Below are positions 9,081 through 17,753 of a DNA stretch of 64,000 nt, one piece after another (within the stretch, counting starts at the first letter, position 1; each line of letters starts with the position of its first letter). The notes below the pieces were generated by a model that saw nothing but the letters and a program-made list of their open reading frames with translations, had not been told where the DNA came from and made no database searches. The translations under genes and the position numbers were made by a program. The stretch is from Microbulbifer rhizosphaerae (GTDB lineage: Bacteria; Pseudomonadota; Gammaproteobacteria; Pseudomonadales; Cellvibrionaceae): assembly GCF_014191725.1 (NCBI RefSeq), contig NZ_JACHWZ010000019.1, forward strand, positions 37,873-101,872, given 5' to 3'.

Positions 9081-9773
9081 CTACTTGTCCGAGCGCTCCC
9101 GGGGTCGGCCCTGCACGTGCTGGCGGCTCACGTCCACCACCGCGGCGTCCTTGAGGAAGTTGCGCCCCACCAGCAACGGGTAATCGGGAGCGCCGCGATC
9201 GGTCAGGTTGACCTCCACCATATGGGTGACCTCGCCCACCGTGAGGCTCATCTCCACCACCGGTCGCCGCTGGCTGTCAAAGCCCGGGCGCGTCACGCGC
9301 ACAAAACGCTTGACCGGCAGCTCGATCGTCACCGGCTCCGCCTTTTTCTCGTCCGGGTCCGTCAGTTCGAAACGGATCCAGTCCTTGCCGTCCCGCTCGA
9401 AGGGCGTTAGCTTCTGTGCGCTGAGGGAGGATGTTGGAGCACTGGTATCGACCAGCGAGCGCAGGCGCAGGCCGCCGGGCTCTATGGCCACGGTTTCCAC
9501 CGACCCGAGCACCAGCTTGTCTTTTGCCACCGGCACTTCGACCAGCCTTTCCCGGGTGCGTTCGATAATGCGCTCGACCACTTTGACTTCCGGCTCGGCG
9601 CACGCCAGCTCCACTGGGGGCGGGCACTGTGCCTCCGGGATATCGGTGGCGGCTTCGCCTGTGGCCGGCTCGGCCGCCGGAGCCTGTCTCCCCGGTGTCA
9701 GGCGCTGAAACATCTCACAGCCCACCAGCAACTGGGAGATCAGCAACAGCGACAAAATGGGAAAAATCCGCAT
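9081..9773 (-). CDS. Retropepsin-like (ATP-dependent zinc protease family) lipoprotein
   Basis: The 230-residue protein starts with a lipoprotein signal (MRIFPILSLLLISQLLVGC, lipobox LVGC). A short linker and a predicted coil (VVERIIERTRERLVEV) follow, then a C-terminal retropepsin-like domain of about 140 residues. The active-site motif reads LVDTSAPTSSLSA. Most relatives have DTGA here, so the flap-side Gly is Ser, a change tolerated in other aspartic proteases (DTS). A domain-end motif PLLVGRNFL is present. It is the first gene of the unit with the transglutaminase-like and RimK-like genes. The family name 'ATP-dependent zinc protease' is historical; an aspartic protease fold is the better reading. 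Confidence 0.85.
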   Translation of the reverse strand: MRIFPILSLLLISQLLVGCEMFQRLTPGRQAPAAEPATGEAATDIPEAQCPPPVELACAEPEVKVVERIIERTRERLVEVPVAKDKLVLGSVETVAIEPGGLRLRSLVDTSAPTSSLSAQKLTPFERDGKDWIRFELTDPDEKKAEPVTIELPVKRFVRVTRPGFDSQRRPVVEMSLTVGEVTHMVEVNLTDRGAPDYPLLVGRNFLKDAAVVDVSRQHVQGRPRERSDK

Positions 9774-9942
9774 TCTTAAATACTACCTTAGGGCCTCTCG
9801 GCCACCCCTGTGCAAAGCTTGTCCGTGCATTTTCTAATATCGGGAAATCCCTGCCCCTTTTTTGCAAAGGCCGGATAGTAACCTATCCGCCCGGGACCTG
9901 AACAGCGACTGCTCGACAGCTCGCGGTTCCCCGACGGGGAAA

Positions 9943-10266
9943 TCAGCCGAGCCGGAGGCGCGCGTCTATATCGCCGAGCAGCTTTACCAGCGGGGCGGCT
10001 CTGGCTTTGTCCTTGAAGTACTCCTCGGCGATGGGCGCGATACCGCACTGCCGCGGCAGCGGCTGTTCCCGCTCGACCAGCAGGCTCATGCGCGGCAGGA
10101 ACACAAACTGCAGCCATTGGGGCAGGCTGAGGGTGTCCACGCAAAAGGGTTCGCGGCTGTCCAGCGCCTCCGCGGGGGGCGGTTCCGTCTGCCACAGGTC
10201 GAGGCGGCGCAGTTCCACCTCTAGTTGGAGCAATTGGTCGGCGACGTCTGAATAAATCGACTGCAT
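9943..10266 (-). CDS. yqcC: YqcC family protein
   Basis: A 107-residue protein starting MQSIYSDVADQLLQLEVELRRL. It has the family hallmarks: an N-terminal amphipathic helix, PFCVDTLSLPQWLQFVFLPRM, and the C-terminal APLVKLLGDIDARL. It is soluble with no signal peptide, and the family's function is unknown. The ATG at 10266 was chosen because the protein then matches the family length (~105-110); the frame stays open 18 codons further upstream without a good ribosome site. It lies downstream of dinG on the same strand with an 81-nt gap that holds a GC hairpin (CTCTCGC/GCGGGAG). Confidence 0.85.
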   Translation of the reverse strand: MQSIYSDVADQLLQLEVELRRLDLWQTEPPPAEALDSREPFCVDTLSLPQWLQFVFLPRMSLLVEREQPLPRQCGIAPIAEEYFKDKARAAPLVKLLGDIDARLRLG

Positions 10267-10347
10267 AGCAAAACTATTATTGTGCGGGTTGCTCTCTTTC
10301 CCAACCCCACTCTCTCGCAAGCGGGAGAGGGGCCGGATTCCGGCCAG

Positions 10348-12507
10348 TTATTCGATCCGCCGGGTAAAGGGCGGCAGCGAGTCCAGGATAGCCCGACCGT
10401 AGCGTCGGGTGACGATACGCCGGTCCAGCAGAATCACGGTACCGCTGTCGGATTCGGTGCGCAGCAAGCGCCCACAGGCCTGTACCAACTTGAGCGCGGC
10501 GTCGGGCACGGTGATCTGCATAAACGGGTTGCCGCCGCGGGCCTCGATCCACTCCGCCAGCGCCGCCTCGATGGGGTCGTCTGGCACCGCGAAGGGCAGC
10601 TTGGCGATGACCACCTGGCGGCAGTAGTCGCCGGGCAGGTCCAGGCCCTCGGCGAAACTGGCGAGCCCGAAGAGCACGCTGCTGCCCCCTCCGTCCACCG
10701 TCTCCCGGTGAATCTCCAGCAGTTGCTGGCGGGAGCGCTGCCCCTGCACCAGGATACGGTTGCGCCAGGTGCCGGGCAGCGCTTCGTACACGGTTTCCAT
10801 CTGCCGGCGGGAGGAGAACAGCACCAGTGCGCCCCCGGAGTCCTGCAGCAGTTCCGGCAGCGCATCGATCACCGCACTGGTGTGTGCGTCCGCATTGCCC
10901 GCGTCCACCGCGGCGGCGGGCACCCGCAACTCCGCCCGGGAAAAGTCGAAGGGGCTGGGCACCACCTGGTAGCTGGCGTTGTCCGGGGTGCCGGCGCGCA
11001 TTTTCAGGCGGTCGAAGCGCCCCAGGGCAGTGAGGGTGGCGGAGGTGAGCACGGCACCGAAACAGCGGCGCCAGAGGCTGTACTCCAGGGTTTTACCGGC
11101 GAGGATCGGCGAACTGCATACCTCGAAATCGGTGGAGCCGCCCCAGTCCACCAGGGTGACCCAGCGCGCCTGGGGCAGCGCGCCCTCGGCGTCGGGCCGT
11201 CCGTAGTTGGCCCAGAGCTGCAGGTTGGCCTCCGCGCGCCCGTACCAACTGCCCAGTATCGGATACCAACGCTCCAGGTCCACAGCCGGCACCGGGCTGT
11301 GGGGGTCCTCCAGCAGGCGCTGGGCGGACTGCAGCATCTTGTCCAGCAGGGACTCCAGTTCATCGAAGTCCTCGCGCAGCTTCTCCGCCAGCTCCATCAG
11401 CACCTCCGGCACCACGCCGCCGGCAAAGCGGTGGCGAGCGCCGCGGCCAGGAGAAGACGAGGTGCCGCCGCGCTGGTCTTCGAATTCACAAATGTCCTCG
11501 ATCAGCGGCCACAGCTGCTCCAGGGACAGCTTGGCGGAGCTGAGCACCGCCGGCAATTGTTCGCCGCAGCGGTCTATCTCACCGCCATCGCCGATTTCGC
11601 CGAGCAGTTGACCGAGGTTCTTGTTCGCCTGGTCCAGCCAGCCGGTGGTGGCGCCCACGCGGCTGTGGTGGGAGAAGTGATTGAGCGCTTTGTCCGGCAG
11701 ATGGTGGGCCTCGTCCAGGACATAGATGGTCTCCTCCGGGGGCGGCAGTATGGCGCCGCCGCCCAGGGCCAGGTCCGCCAGCAGCAGGTCGTGGTTGGCG
11801 ACGATCACCTGGGTCTTACCCAGGCTCTCGCGGGCGCGGAAGAAGCTGCAATTGCTTACGTGTGGGCAGCGGCGGCCGCTGCACTGGCGGTGGTCGGTGG
11901 TGACCCGGCTCCAGTCCTCCACCTCCAGGGTATCCGACCAGTTGTCCCGGTCGCCGTCCCAGCCGCCGGTGGCCAGCTTGTCGGCCATTGCGCGGTAGAG
12001 TTTGATCCCGTCCTCGCCCACCTGGGGCTTTTCGTCCTCGTAGAGGGCGAGGCTGACACCCGCACCGCCGGCGCTGAATTCCGACAGCAGCTGGTCCAGC
12101 TTGCTCAGGCACAGATAGCGGCCGCGCCCCTTGGCGAGCGCGAAGTCGAACTGCAGCCCGCTGTGGCGCATCAATTCCGGCAGGTCCTTGTGGATGATCT
12201 GCTCCTGCAGGGCCACTGTGGCGGTGGACACCACCAGTTTCTTGTCCTGCGCCTGTACCAGCGGAATGGCGGCCAGCAGGTAGGCCACCGTCTTGCCGGT
12301 GCCGGTGCCCGCCTCCACCACGCAGATATGCTCGCCGTCGGTCTTGTCGCAATCGCGCTCACCGCCCGCCGCCCGGGCAATGCCGCCGAGGGTTCGGGCG
12401 ATAGCGGCGACCATCAGCTTCTGCCCGTAACGGGCCTTGAGTTCGCGCCCGGAGAGGAACCGGCTGTAGGCGGCCTGGATGGATTCTTTGTGTTTTTGGC
12501 TGAGCAC
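10348..12507 (-). CDS. dinG: ATP-dependent DNA helicase DinG (XPD-like, Fe-S)
   Basis: The 719-residue superfamily-2 helicase has Walker A in EAGTGTGKTVAYLLAAIP, the DEAH box in YVLDEAHHLPDKAL and late helicase motifs around LFGLASFAEGLDLPGDYCRQVVIAKLPF and QACGRLLRTESDSGTVILLDRR. Four cysteines between motifs Ia and II (RYLCLSK, then CSGRRCPHVSNC) are the expected ligands of a 4Fe-4S cluster. DinG unwinds 5'-tailed DNA and R-loops during repair and replication-transcription conflict. It starts 14 nt after the stop of the acyltransferase gene, so the two are probably co-transcribed. Confidence 0.95.
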   Translation of the reverse strand: MLSQKHKESIQAAYSRFLSGRELKARYGQKLMVAAIARTLGGIARAAGGERDCDKTDGEHICVVEAGTGTGKTVAYLLAAIPLVQAQDKKLVVSTATVALQEQIIHKDLPELMRHSGLQFDFALAKGRGRYLCLSKLDQLLSEFSAGGAGVSLALYEDEKPQVGEDGIKLYRAMADKLATGGWDGDRDNWSDTLEVEDWSRVTTDHRQCSGRRCPHVSNCSFFRARESLGKTQVIVANHDLLLADLALGGGAILPPPEETIYVLDEAHHLPDKALNHFSHHSRVGATTGWLDQANKNLGQLLGEIGDGGEIDRCGEQLPAVLSSAKLSLEQLWPLIEDICEFEDQRGGTSSSPGRGARHRFAGGVVPEVLMELAEKLREDFDELESLLDKMLQSAQRLLEDPHSPVPAVDLERWYPILGSWYGRAEANLQLWANYGRPDAEGALPQARWVTLVDWGGSTDFEVCSSPILAGKTLEYSLWRRCFGAVLTSATLTALGRFDRLKMRAGTPDNASYQVVPSPFDFSRAELRVPAAAVDAGNADAHTSAVIDALPELLQDSGGALVLFSSRRQMETVYEALPGTWRNRILVQGQRSRQQLLEIHRETVDGGGSSVLFGLASFAEGLDLPGDYCRQVVIAKLPFAVPDDPIEAALAEWIEARGGNPFMQITVPDAALKLVQACGRLLRTESDSGTVILLDRRIVTRRYGRAILDSLPPFTRRIE

Positions 12508-12521
12508 GGGGTTTCCAGTGA

Positions 12522-13694
12522 CTACTCGTAGGCGAGGCGCGAGACCACCGGGTTGGCATAAGCGCGGATGGCCTTTTCGCGCCAGCGCTCATCGATGTCT
12601 GCCATGCGCTTCTCGAATTTCTGCCGCGTCGCCTCATGCTCGTCCGGGTGCCAGGGCCGGGCCGGATAGGAGACCGGCAGGTCAGGCGCCTCGCCGTAGA
12701 CCATCTGGTAGGCGATCAGGTTGGTTGGGTGCAGTACGTAGTTGCCGATAATCTGCCGGTCGATCTCCTCGGCGACGGAGGCCACATCGTTGAAGTCCCC
12801 CTCGATCGGCGTACCGAAGGCGGCGTGCACATGCCCCTTGGGGCCGGTGATCCCTCGGGCGATGGTCCCCAGGTCCTCGTGTTCGGCCTTACGGTACTCC
12901 TCCTGGTGCTCGGTAATATACAGCTCCTTGGCCTTGCTGGCATCGCAGGGGTCCCACTCGTAGGAGATGGACAGAGGAACTATATGCAGCTTGCGCCAGA
13001 AATCGGCGAAAGGGGTCTCTTTGTCCTTGGTCATCGCGAACATCGCCACCAGCGCCGGATTGGTACGGTCCATGCCGTCCTTGGCACGCCCGGAGCGCTG
13101 GGCGATCCATACGTGTTCGTTGTCGTTCACTACGGAGTAATAGATGTAATTGGATAGCTGGGTGGCCGCGGCCAGTTTCTCCCGGCGGCTGCCGGCCTGG
13201 CGCTTGACCACAAAGCTCTTGTTCAGCTTCATGAGATCGGTGGCGAATTGCTTGGTGAGCAGGTTGTCGCCGATGGCGATGCGCGACGTCTCGTGCCCCT
13301 CACGGAACATGGCCACGATGGACAGCGCCGGGTCCATGGCGATATCCCGGTGGTTGCTCACAAACAGGCAGGCGCGGTCCCGCGGCAGTCTGTCCAGGCC
13401 GGAGATAGAGAATTCGCTGGTGGTGCGCTCGACGATACGGTCCACGTACTTGTCGACCACTTCCTGTACGCCGCGCACATCCCGCGCCTTGCGCAGTTCG
13501 AAACGCACGAACTGGCGCACCAGCCAGGCCACCGGGCGCTCCAGCATACGCGCCGCACTCGGCACCAGGAAGTGCGCCAGCGCGCGGGACATCTCCGGAT
13601 CGGCGATCAGCCGGTCCAGCACCGGGCGCACCTCGTCGTCCCGGTAGGGACGGATATCCTCGAACTGGGCGGGATCCAACTCACTCGCTCTCAT
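12522..13694 (-). CDS. Glycerol acyltransferase / lysophospholipid acyltransferase (PlsC superfamily)
   Basis: A 390-residue protein with the acyltransferase block around ACLFVSNHRDIAMDPALSIV. The spacing of catalytic His and Asp is NHRDIxxD, one residue longer than the classical HX4D of PlsC and PlsB; this variant is typical of a separate PlsC-like subgroup. No membrane helix is obvious. It probably transfers an acyl chain to a lysophospholipid or glycerophosphate acceptor; the exact substrate is not shown by sequence. It is the first gene of a short unit with dinG. Confidence 0.8.
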   Translation of the reverse strand: MRASELDPAQFEDIRPYRDDEVRPVLDRLIADPEMSRALAHFLVPSAARMLERPVAWLVRQFVRFELRKARDVRGVQEVVDKYVDRIVERTTSEFSISGLDRLPRDRACLFVSNHRDIAMDPALSIVAMFREGHETSRIAIGDNLLTKQFATDLMKLNKSFVVKRQAGSRREKLAAATQLSNYIYYSVVNDNEHVWIAQRSGRAKDGMDRTNPALVAMFAMTKDKETPFADFWRKLHIVPLSISYEWDPCDASKAKELYITEHQEEYRKAEHEDLGTIARGITGPKGHVHAAFGTPIEGDFNDVASVAEEIDRQIIGNYVLHPTNLIAYQMVYGEAPDLPVSYPARPWHPDEHEATRQKFEKRMADIDERWREKAIRAYANPVVSRLAYE

Positions 13695-14022
13695 GCTCTC
13701 ACTACACCAGTTGGCCGCAAAGCGCGGCTTTCTTAATTTGCTTATTTGTGGACAGGAACTCTACCCCGGCCGGGGTCGCCGGGCAGGGCGCAGAACATAC
13801 CGGAAGCGCCGCAGAACTGCCAGTGGTCGGCGATGGGCGGAATGGAAGCGGACCAGCGAAATTCAATTCACCACTGGCCACCAACCACTGACCTCGCCAA
13901 AGTGGACTTCCCCGGCCACAGCCGGGAGAATAGGCGGCTTATTCCCGTCGACGACGGCAAAAACAACGATAACGATAATGATTCCGGGCCGCCGCGGCCC
14001 CGCAGTAGTCCAGGAGTAGCCC
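13695..14022. other. Non-coding divergent intergenic region
   Basis: This 328-nt stretch lies between the minus-strand acyltransferase and plus-strand nhaC. I see no supported gene. It holds short GC palindromes (CCGGCCACAGCCGG near 13913) and AGGAG at 14012-14016, the ribosome site for nhaC. It should contain promoters for both directions, but none stands out. Confidence 0.6.
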
Positions 14023-15519
14023 TTGAGCCAGCCCAGTTCCGCCGAGCCCCGCAATCCAACCCTGTTGGATGCGCTGATCCCGCTACTGATTCTTATCACA
14101 CTGCTGTCGTTGTCCGTGTTCTTCTTCGGCGAGGACTCCTCCTACGGCCCCAACCAGATCGCCCTGCTGCTGTGCGCCGGCGTGGCCGCTTTGATGGGCA
14201 TGAAGAACGGCCACAGTTGGAACGATATGGAAGGCGGCATGCTGCACGGCATCGGCCTGGTGTTCGGTGCCATCCTGATCCTGCTGGCTGTGGGCTCGCT
14301 GATCGGCAGTTGGATTCTCGCCGGCACCGTCCCGTCGATGATCTACTACGGCGTGCAGATACTATCGCCGCAGTGGTTCTATGCCGCCAGCTGTATTATC
14401 TGCGCCGTGGTCGGCCTCAGCATCGGTTCCAGCTGGACCACCGCCGGCACCCTGGGCGTGGCACTGATGGGCATCGCCGGGGCGCTCGGCCTGTCCCCGG
14501 CGATCACCGCCGGCGCGGTAATTTCCGGCGCCTACTTCGGCGACAAGATGTCGCCGCTGTCCGACACCACCAACGTGGCCGCCGCGGTGACCTCCAACGA
14601 CCTCTTCCTGCATATCCGTCATATGCTGTGGACCACCATGCCCGCATTCGCGCTGGCCCTGGTGGCCTTTGCGGTGATCGGCCTCGCCGCCGACACCGGC
14701 AGCGCCTCCGCCGCGGATATCCAGTTGATGCTGAACGCCCTGCAGGACGAATTCAATATCTCCGCCGTGAGCCTGCTGCCGCTGGCGCTGCTGCTGTTTA
14801 TGGCCTGGCGCAGGATTCCCGCCTATCCCACGCTGATTATCGGCGCACTGGTGGGCTGTGTTATCGCCGTAATTTTCGAACCGGAGAGCACTCGTCGCCT
14901 GGCGGGGGGAGAAGGCGGTGCCCTGGACCTGCTCAAAGGCGCCTGGATCAGCCTGTTCGACGGCTACAAATCCACCTCCAGCAACGAGAATGTGGCGGCG
15001 CTGCTGTCCAAGGGCGGCATGAGCAGCATGCTCAACACCATCTGGCTGATCATCTCCGCCATGGCGTTCGGCGGCGCCATGGAGCGGGCCGGCTTCCTGG
15101 AGCGCATCGTCAACTGGGCCCTGTCGGGGGTAAAAACCGTCGGCGGCCTGATCACCTCCACCGTGCTCACCTGCTTCGGCATGAACGCCGCCGCCGGCGA
15201 CCAGTATATGGCCATCATCATCCCCGGGCGCATGTTCCGCGAGGCGTTCGCCGACAAGGGGCTGCACGGTCTCAACTTGTCGCGCACCCTGGAGGACTCG
15301 GGCACCATCACCTCGGTGCTGATTCCCTGGAATACCTGCGGCGCCTATATGAGTGCCACCCTCGGCATCGCCACTTTTACATACGCGCCCTTCGCACTGT
15401 TCAACCTCCTCTGCCCACTGCTGGCCATCGGCTACGGCTGGTTCCACTTCAAACAGATGCCGCTGTCTGCCGGCACGGACACTTCCGCCGTGGCACAGGC
15501 ACATGCTCAGCCCCAGTAG
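14023..15519 (+). CDS. nhaC: Na+/H+ antiporter NhaC family
   Basis: A polytopic inner-membrane protein of 498 residues with about 11-12 hydrophobic segments. Family motifs include GLSIGSSWTTAGTLGVALMGIAG, ISGAYFGDKMSPLSDTTN (conserved Asp residues in the transport core) and SGTITSVLIPWNTCGAYMSATLG. It exchanges cytoplasmic protons or sodium across the inner membrane, fitting a marine lifestyle. The start is a TTG at 14023 supported by AGGAG 6 nt upstream; no ATG lies in a better position. The stop is 4 nt before the DUF3549 start, indicating a two-gene operon. Confidence 0.93.
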   Translation: MSQPSSAEPRNPTLLDALIPLLILITLLSLSVFFFGEDSSYGPNQIALLLCAGVAALMGMKNGHSWNDMEGGMLHGIGLVFGAILILLAVGSLIGSWILAGTVPSMIYYGVQILSPQWFYAASCIICAVVGLSIGSSWTTAGTLGVALMGIAGALGLSPAITAGAVISGAYFGDKMSPLSDTTNVAAAVTSNDLFLHIRHMLWTTMPAFALALVAFAVIGLAADTGSASAADIQLMLNALQDEFNISAVSLLPLALLLFMAWRRIPAYPTLIIGALVGCVIAVIFEPESTRRLAGGEGGALDLLKGAWISLFDGYKSTSSNENVAALLSKGGMSSMLNTIWLIISAMAFGGAMERAGFLERIVNWALSGVKTVGGLITSTVLTCFGMNAAAGDQYMAIIIPGRMFREAFADKGLHGLNLSRTLEDSGTITSVLIPWNTCGAYMSATLGIATFTYAPFALFNLLCPLLAIGYGWFHFKQMPLSAGTDTSAVAQAHAQPQ

Positions 15520-15523
15520 AGCG

Positions 15524-16567
15524 ATGGAGGATAGTGACACCCTCGGCGAGTTGATCGCCGCAGCGCAGTTCAAGCTGCGCTGGTTCGATCTGGGACGGCG
15601 GATACTGCCGCTGACCCGCACCCAGGCCGAGGCCTTCGAATCCGGCCGCTCACCCTGGCCGCACCCCTACCTGCGCCACGCCTGGACAGGGCTGCTGCTA
15701 TGGCCGGAGGAAGGCGGAGAACCCGCGGTCTGGTTTCTGCGCCTGCCCCTTGATGAACAGGGAAAACTGCAACTGCCGGTGCGCGATGGCTTTCTGCGCC
15801 AGCTCACACAGCAACTGTGCGCCGACAGTGACGGGGACCCGGCCGCGCGCCTGCAAAGCGTCCTGGACCGCAGCGAGCTGGTATTCGATCCGCTGCCGGA
15901 GCGCCGCGCCAGCTTCCACGCCCGGGCCGGCCTGTTGCTGAAGCGGCCCCCCAGCGCGCACTACGCCGCGATGCTGGAGTACTGCCGCGACCCGGACACC
16001 CGGCCCTGGGACCGGTTGGCCCTGCAGGGCGTCGCCGATCTGGCGGCGCGCTGGGAAGAGCACGGCGCGCTGCTGCAACAGAGAATGGTCAGGCTGGCGG
16101 CTCCGGTATTTATCAATCTGTGCCAGTGCCTGGAGAACGAGGCCATCGATCACCGGCTGGCGGCGGGGATCATCGACCGCGCCCGTTCGCAACTGGCCGG
16201 CGGCACCGCGGATTACACCCCGGTGGCCGCCGCTGTTCGCGGTGTTTCCCACTCGGTCGCCGGTGGGTTGCGCCGGGAATTTCTGCGCGAACTCCTGCTG
16301 GGTTCGGCGGGGCGCGACAGAGAAGTACTGGCGGCCATCGGCAGCCGCTGTCCGCGGGATCTGGAGCGAGCGGAAATTGCCGAACCCTGGCTCGCCGCGC
16401 TGGCGGAAAACCTGGACCAGAAAACTTTCAACCTGCTGCTCACCGACCTGCTGTTCCTGCCCCAAGTGCGCCCGATATTGCTGGGGGCACTGCGCAACCC
16501 GGCGCGCCCGGAATCCCTGGCGCGCGCATTCGGAATACTGCTCCGGGGCTCGCTGCCGACCCACTAG
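15524..16567 (+). CDS. DUF3549 family protein
   Basis: A soluble 347-residue protein. The N-terminus TLGELIAAAQFKLRWFDLGRRILPLT and the segments HPYLRHAWTGLLLWP and RPWDRLALQGVADLAA match the DUF3549 family of gammaproteobacteria, whose function is unknown. The ATG at 15524 was chosen because it places this conserved N-terminus at the start and follows the nhaC stop; an earlier in-frame ATG at 15503 would overlap nhaC. The C-terminal half is a run of short helices that may form a helical repeat. Confidence 0.75.
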   Translation: MEDSDTLGELIAAAQFKLRWFDLGRRILPLTRTQAEAFESGRSPWPHPYLRHAWTGLLLWPEEGGEPAVWFLRLPLDEQGKLQLPVRDGFLRQLTQQLCADSDGDPAARLQSVLDRSELVFDPLPERRASFHARAGLLLKRPPSAHYAAMLEYCRDPDTRPWDRLALQGVADLAARWEEHGALLQQRMVRLAAPVFINLCQCLENEAIDHRLAAGIIDRARSQLAGGTADYTPVAAAVRGVSHSVAGGLRREFLRELLLGSAGRDREVLAAIGSRCPRDLERAEIAEPWLAALAENLDQKTFNLLLTDLLFLPQVRPILLGALRNPARPESLARAFGILLRGSLPTH

Positions 16568-16911
16568 CCCGGATACCTTGGGGCGCTCCGGCAACACAAA
16601 AATATTTTGACGCGCAAAGCCACCATGGGTTTAAAGAAATTTTTTTACAGTTTTTTACAAAAAAAATTTTCGGAAATTCCGCAATAGTCTACAGAGCGAT
16701 TTGGCGGACAAACCTCCAAATTTAGGTATTTTGTCACGCCAAACTGGCACAAAATTTATCCAGACTTTCCCCCTGGCGGTTATTTTAACCGTGCGCCTAT
16801 TACACTCCATTGGGCGGTATCTTTGTAGAAAAGATTTTTACAAAGCAGACCAAACAGGTGACGTTTTATTGTCTATGCTAATGGCTAACATCAACGGAAA
16901 GGAGTTAGGGG
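16568..16911 (+). promoter_or_regulatory. AT-rich intergenic region with two inverted repeats upstream of a small lipoprotein gene
   Basis: No gene is supported here. The stretch is much AT-richer than its surroundings and includes long A and T runs (16635-16675). Two inverted repeats could be operators or RNA hairpins. One pairs TTTTGT-N3-GCCA with TGGC-ACAAAA (16729-16754). The other pairs CTTTGTA with TACAAAG around an 11-nt spacer (16821-16845). Both lie upstream of the lipoprotein ATG at 16912. Confidence 0.4.
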
Positions 16912-17106
16912 ATGAATTTCACTCCAGCCAAGTACTTAATCGGAATTATCAGTGCACTGGTTTTGGCAGGTTGCTGTGCAGCGCCAGTCCCGCCGGCTTA
17001 CTGCCCTCCGGGCTCTGAACAAATTCCGCTGTCAATGGCCTGCCCCGCAGACGCGGATTGTTGGATGGCTTCCGACAATGTTCGCTGCATGAAAGTGGTC
17101 AAGTAA
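16912..17106 (+). CDS. Small cysteine-containing lipoprotein, 64 aa
   Basis: A strong ribosome site (AAAGGAG, 7 nt before ATG) starts a 64-residue protein with a lipoprotein signal, MNFTPAKYLIGIISALVLAGC (lipobox LAGC). The mature part has about 44 residues with five further Cys, including the segments YCPPGSEQIP and CPADADCWM. The cysteines may form disulfides in the periplasm. I do not recognise the family. Its likely terminator hairpin (17395-17418) has been separated from it by a MITE insertion. Confidence 0.75.
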   Translation: MNFTPAKYLIGIISALVLAGCCAAPVPPAYCPPGSEQIPLSMACPADADCWMASDNVRCMKVVK

Positions 17107-17127
17107 GATTACTTTCCGGCAAGCCTA

Positions 17128-17390
17128 GGGCACCTCTGCACAAGTCCATGGCCTCTCAGGCTTTCAGAGCGGTTCACAATCAAGGCGCGACTTTGCAGGA
17201 ATGTCTAGACCTTTCAAAAAGTCGCAACGTAGAGTGTGAATCGCTCTGAAAGCCCCGCAGGGCGGGTCCTGAAGCATGCATCTGCGGCGTTGCAGCTCTT
17301 GCAAAGGGCTAGGCCATTCGCGGCGAGCTGCGCCTTGCATCTGCACGCTTCAGAACCGCTGAGAAGCTATGGACTTGTGCAGAGGTGCCC
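17128..17390. mobile_element. MITE-like palindromic element, type A (263 bp)
   Basis: Terminal inverted repeats of about 30 bp begin GGGCACCTCTGCACAAGTCC at both ends with few mismatches and are flanked by TA on each side, a likely target duplication. The interior carries further nested inverted segments and no transposase. Part of the interior (about 17280-17335, with GCTCTTGCAAAGGGC and CCATTC) resembles the interior of the element at 22733-23001. It sits between the small lipoprotein gene and its probable terminator. Confidence 0.75.
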
Positions 17391-17394
17391 TAAC

Positions 17395-17418
17395 AATGCC
17401 GCTTTTCGGAGCGGCATT
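17395..17418 (+). terminator. Weak terminator-like hairpin
   Basis: AATGCCGC/GCGGCATT stem with an 8-nt loop, followed by TGCATTTTC. It probably once lay directly downstream of the lipoprotein gene; the MITE at 17128-17390 now separates them. Confidence 0.45.
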
Positions 17419-17479
17419 TGCATTTTCTACGCCGCTATATTTTTGGGCTTTTGGCAGCATAGGGTGAAAAACCCGCTGA

Positions 17480-17660
17480 GAGCCTGGTTGGAATCTTGCG
17501 TAGGGTTCTCCAAGACCGGGGGGCCTCTTTCCGGGGCCGTATGAGACATGGATGCCGATAACGAGCGTACAGGGATGTATTAAAGGGCCCGTGCCCCGGA
17601 AAGAGGCACCCCAACCGGTCCCGTACTTAGGGCGGGAAAACAAAGAATTCCAACAGGCTC
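17480..17660. mobile_element. MITE-like element, type B (181 bp, TGA target duplication)
   Basis: The imperfect terminal repeats start GAGCCTGGTTGGAATCT (left) and GAGCCTGTTGGAATTCT (right, read inward). They are flanked by TGA at 17477-17479 and 17661-17663. The interior has long inverted arms (CTTTCCGGGGC/GCCCCGGAAAG) around the core GAGCGTACAGGGATGTATT. The core and the ends match the element at 57492-57677, so both belong to one family. A TNA duplication suggests mobilisation by an IS5/IS1031-type transposase (inference). Confidence 0.78.
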
Positions 17661-17753
17661 TGAGAGCCCGCTTGAACTCTTCCAAGGCTGGCCGACAGGC
17701 CCGTTTGCGGCTAGCATAAGCGGCTTTTTACGAGCCAATAAATCCGCACCGCT

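Noticed and set aside
10282..12531. Long plus-strand open frame (749 codons) opposite dinG
   Set aside because: It is an antisense shadow of the GC-rich dinG gene: its protein is rich in Gly, Gln, Val and His with no domain, while the minus strand has all helicase motifs.
13746..15554. 602-codon frame overlapping nhaC in another frame
   Set aside because: Arg/Pro/Gly-rich translation typical of an off-frame reading of GC-rich DNA; the nhaC frame has clear membrane helices and motifs.
17107..17753. Possible riboswitch upstream of pgi
   Set aside because: The strong secondary structure comes from two MITE-like elements with terminal inverted repeats and flanking duplications; no riboswitch core was recognised.
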